DNA of 64,000 nucleotides from Epiperipatus broadwayi. Lineage: Eukaryota > Onychophora > Udeonychophora > Euonychophora > Peripatidae. Within the stretch, counting starts at the first letter, position 1. Each line of letters opens with the position of its first letter. Location: contig JAQFVV010012978.1 of the NCBI GenBank assembly GCA_028023455.1, positions 248,001 through 312,000 on the forward strand, read 5' to 3'. Both the position numbers and the translations under genes were made by a program. This document shows, piece after piece, positions 60,589-64,000 of the stretch. Below the pieces are notes generated by a model. That model ran no database searches. It saw only the letters and a program-made list of their open reading frames with translations, and had not been told where the DNA came from.

Positions 60589-61016
60589 CAGGGATGCCCA
60601 ACCCGTAGCTCGCGAGTCACAAGTGGCTCACGCAACCGTTTAATGTGGCTCGCATTGCACTCTTCAAGAAAAATTGATAAAATATTTTATGTTCCTTGAT
60701 GCCACATGCACACACTAAAAAATAAACATTTTTACAATACAAACGATAACGATATGTAGTGTCAGGTTTCACATTAAATAAAATAATTAAAATATACTTT
60801 TCCTGTAATTGTAATTTATATGTATGTTACCAAATTTTTAATAAATAAAATTTATTTACATTTTTTTTTCTTTTTAACATATTACACTAGTTTTTTTTTT
60901 AGTTTGTGAATTATGTTTATAAATGTAATACGAAAAATGCAATATATAATTGTAGCTCCCCAAATTTTTTTAAATTCTCAACTGGCTCGCATCAAGTTAA
61001 AGGTTGGGCATCCCTG
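60589..61016. mobile_element. hAT MITE, 428 bp, with perfect 8-bp target duplication
   Basis: GTCTAGAA at 60581-60588 is repeated exactly at 61017-61024. The ends CAGGGATGCCCAACC and its exact complement GGTTGGGCATCCCTG form perfect 15-bp terminal inverted repeats. Next to them lie GTGGCTCACGC and AATGTGGCTCGCATTGCAC-type sequence. There is no coding capacity. Ends starting CAGGG and an 8-bp duplication identify the hAT superfamily. Confidence 0.92.
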
Positions 61017-61444
61017 GTCTAGAATATGAAAGTTTACTGGTGTGGATCTTAATTATAAATGCCTACACAGTGACACCATTATTAATAGATACATAAAATT
61101 GCCTCTAAATCACAGAGAACATATTTTTTTAGAAGCATCAATTAGCAAAGCAGCCAACCGTAAATAATTGCTAAAATTTATCTAACAACGAACGAAACAA
61201 AATTTATTAACAGTCAATATAATACAAAATGCACATCAATTGAAGTTGCCCCTTCTATGTTGGCTTATATTGCATTTGATATATGGTAGCTTTAAATATT
61301 AATATTCATAAAATTTTACATTATAATGCTGTATCATCTCTGAAGACTATTAGTAAGTAATTCTATTATTTATCTCACCTCGACTTTTGTATATTTACTT
61401 GCCTTCCCTTGATTAATATTATTCCTGACTTGAGGTACTCAGAT

Positions 61445-61925
61445 GATTTTCGAGTTTAGACATTTCGTCTTAAGAATTTTATTTTATTTTGTACTCTGAG
61501 TGGTTAAAGGCTATTTATTTTGTTGTTTTACTTTATAATATAGTATAGGAATCAAATGGATAATGTATAGGTCTGAAATTTGTAATAGCCTGCGCTTTGT
61601 CAACCTCTATAGTTATTTTAAGCTGCTTTGTTGTAACTTGTTCTTTAAAGCAAAAGTGAAACATATATGAATGCCTATATGTATACACAAGCACACATAT
61701 ATTTTTCACTTTTGCATTAAAAAACAAACAATAACAAAACAGTTTAAATTAACTATAAAGGTTGACAAAGTGCAGGCCATTACAAATTTCAGATCTATAC
61801 ATTATATTTGATCCCTACACCATATTAAAAATAAAACAACCCAATAAATAGAGTACAAAATGCAATCAAATTCTTGAAGAGAAATGTCTAAACCCGAAGT
61901 AAAATCAAAATCATCCAAAATTCAA
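61445..61925. mobile_element. Foldback repeat, arms about 215 bp
   Basis: The left arm (for example TTTAGACATTTC at 61456, GGTCTGAAATTTGTAATAGCCTGCGCTTTGTCAACCT at about 61570-61606) pairs with the right arm (GGTTGACAAAGTGCAGGCCATTACAAATTTCAGATC at about 61761-61796, GAAATGTCTAAA at 61880). The loop holds a smaller pair, GCAAAAGTGAAA and TTTCACTTTTGC. No transposase. Confidence 0.75.
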
Positions 61926-64000
61926 TGTGTGTCGGATAAAATATCTATAGGATCACTATATAAAATGCACACATATAAATGTACCAATCTTTAATTTCAG
62001 ATGCATATGTAAAGCAAGCAAAATAAATAGGGCAAACTGCCTATGATTTTTAAGCACCATGAGATTAACTTACTGGATTATTTTAATGATATGCACATAT
62101 TGCATTAGACACACACATACCTTGACTTACATTAATGATTTTTAAATATCTTCAGAGAGATAACTTTTTTTAAACTAAATTTTAACTATTAAAAAGAACT
62201 CAGTCTTATATTCTTTTTAAAACTTTTTCTTTAGAAGAAAGATTGACTTAAACTAAATTTTGATTATTAAAATCCACCTTTACTATTTAAAACTAAGAGA
62301 AACAGAGAAAAAAAAATTGTGAAACAATTGATCTTCTCTTATATCTTGAATATTTAAAGATGTAAATTATTATACCTAATTAAATTTTAAATCTACACCT
62401 TTAAAATAAAAATATTTAAAAGCATACTAGGATATATAAAAATGAAAGTATAAAATTAAATTAAACATAATAAAGCTAAATTAGCATAAAAGATAAATAA
62501 AATAAATGCACAAATACATAAAATTATAAATTATTTGATGTATTTGTCTTGTGATAAATAAAATTTTAAAAATTTGTTAAATTATTTATAAAGTAAATAA
62601 ATTGGTTACCTTATGTACAAGATGCAGCACAGAAGAGAGTGTTTATGTTTTCGAAAAGAGAACTCTTGTGGTTTATTAGTAAAACCTTTACATTTATAGG
62701 TTTCAAATATTAGTCACAATTGGGTTTTATGTTTCCAGGTAGAGTTGGTATGAAATTTTTACTGTTAAGATGCATGTTTCTTAACTGAATTAATATTTGT
62801 GATGATAGTTGGCACAGCATTAGATCAATTCAGCAAGCAGAGTTTGACATCCTGATGGTTATGGGCTTCATACTAGAGTGGAGTAAAGTTCTTTAGTTGA
62901 TTTTAGCTGCACATGCTTATTAGTTTAGCTGCTGTAGAAGGGACTTCATGTTGTCAGGCAAAAAACAAATTCCAAAGACAATTTACTTTTTGAGTCACTT
63001 CTTTTATATCATTATCAACTTTGTACAACACATTTTTTTTTTTAAATAAGCCTGTAATTATTTTTAATTATTCATGTTTAGAAAATTCTTCAACATGTTT
63101 ATATATAACACTAGCTATTATAATCCCTAAAAATATGTTTGATTGATATTTTAAAACATTTTCAAAGCATGAAACAAAGCTTAAAAGAAATCACTTTTCC
63201 AAAAACTGTCAATCATTTCTAAATTAATCAGATTCTATAATTAGATTTAATTAAACTGTATTTTTCTAGAACTGTACTTTTTAAAACAAATTTACTCAGT
63301 TAAAATAAATGTTTCTTTATTTTCTAAAATTAAATTTAGAAATTGACTCCTTTTTATTTTAAACCCAGACCTTTATCGATGTGTATGTATATAATAGAAA
63401 CCTATATTTGAAAAAAATCTAATTTGTGAAACTTGAATTTTAATTTACAATTATCAATTACTATATTTTTAAATATAAATTATAAATTGAGATAGATTAT
63501 CTATCTCAACACCCTATTCTATATGGTAAAAATAAAATTTGCTATTAATGCTAATATTGAACTGTAAGGAAATTTTCATTTTTTTTTTTTACAAATTAAA
63601 ATTATTTACTGCTATGTACCATTGTATTTATTTAGATGCACTCTTAATGATTTTCAAATACTTTATCTTTATATTTTGAGTTATGTATCAATTTTCTCAG
63701 CAGGTTGACTCTTATCTAGTGGTTTTTTCATTTTATATTTTCAACATTGTTGCATAATATTGTTCTTAAGTTATATGACTATATAACTACTTTAACCTGC
63801 TCCTCATCTTCTTTGTTTTTCCACTTCATCTACAGTGGTTCCATACTCTATTTGCATATAATTTCTTTTTAAGAGAGCCTTAACCTCAGTATAAATATGT
63901 ATTTCTTTAATGCCTAGGCAAAACCAACCTTATAAGATGATATCACTATTTATTGGAATGTGGCTTACTGCCATTATTCTGGATAAAAGTTCTGGTGAAT
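61926..64000. other. WDR75 intron 5 continued to the window edge; no exon found
   Basis: I looked for the next WDR75 block (a (V/I)(Y/A)VAA...-like continuation after AFGKN) and found no stretch with an acceptor, an open frame and similarity. AT-rich, no clear repeat. Confidence 0.45.

Noticed and set aside
60375-60601. Overlapping short ORFs on both strands near an AG acceptor-like site, considered as WDR75 exon 6
   Set aside because: Translation does not match the WDR75 propeller block expected after exon 5, and no paired donor fits.

Overview
This is an AT-rich, intron-rich, transposon-laden animal genome segment (by eye roughly three quarters A+T). Spliced genes, GT-AG introns of up to 13 kb, several clades of non-LTR retrotransposon, Penelope-like elements and eukaryotic DNA-transposon remnants rule out a prokaryote. 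The animal group is uncertain. A TOM7 homologue ending in LLWQ would suit a protostome such as an arthropod or mollusc, but that is only an inference.

Two host genes can be read, and neither appears as one long ORF because both are split into short exons. They are divergent, with start codons only 231 bp apart. On the minus strand is a complete TOMM7 (55 codons in three exons, start at 36481, stop at 18496), the small Tom7 subunit of the mitochondrial outer-membrane translocase. On the plus strand are the first five coding exons (36713 to 55408, 171 codons) of WDR75/UTP17, a nucleolar WD-repeat protein of the small-subunit processome. WDR75 runs out of the window on the right.

Most of the rest is mobile DNA. 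From 1 to 9960 there is a retroelement complex: a broken coiled-coil ORF, two copies of a Ty3/gypsy-like integrase C-terminus, and an inverted repeat with arms of about 2.7 kb. The loop of that inverted repeat carries a fragment of a cellular TBC (Rab-GAP) domain. From 9961 to 18400 there are a foldback element and two degraded LINEs. TOMM7 intron 2 (18512-29839) holds a second LINE family, tRNA-like/TIR repeats and a CpG-richer unclassified block. TOMM7 intron 1 (29889-36378) holds a nearly full-length RTE-like LINE into which a Penelope fragment and another LINE fragment have inserted. WDR75 intron 2 (37310-50595) holds two RTE-like LINEs head to head. One is split by a 2.6 kb unclassified insertion with a 6-bp target duplication; the other is split by a hAT-type MITE with a near-perfect 8-bp duplication. 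WDR75 intron 5 (from 55409) holds a Merlin-like element with an ISXO2-type transposase remnant, another RTE copy, a hAT MITE with a perfect 8-bp duplication, and a foldback repeat.

No tRNA or rRNA gene, CRISPR array or intact transposase/reverse transcriptase ORF was seen. All mobile-element coding regions are interrupted by stops, frameshifts or insertions. Coordinates of decayed repeats are approximate; exon borders and the two hAT target duplications were counted base by base.
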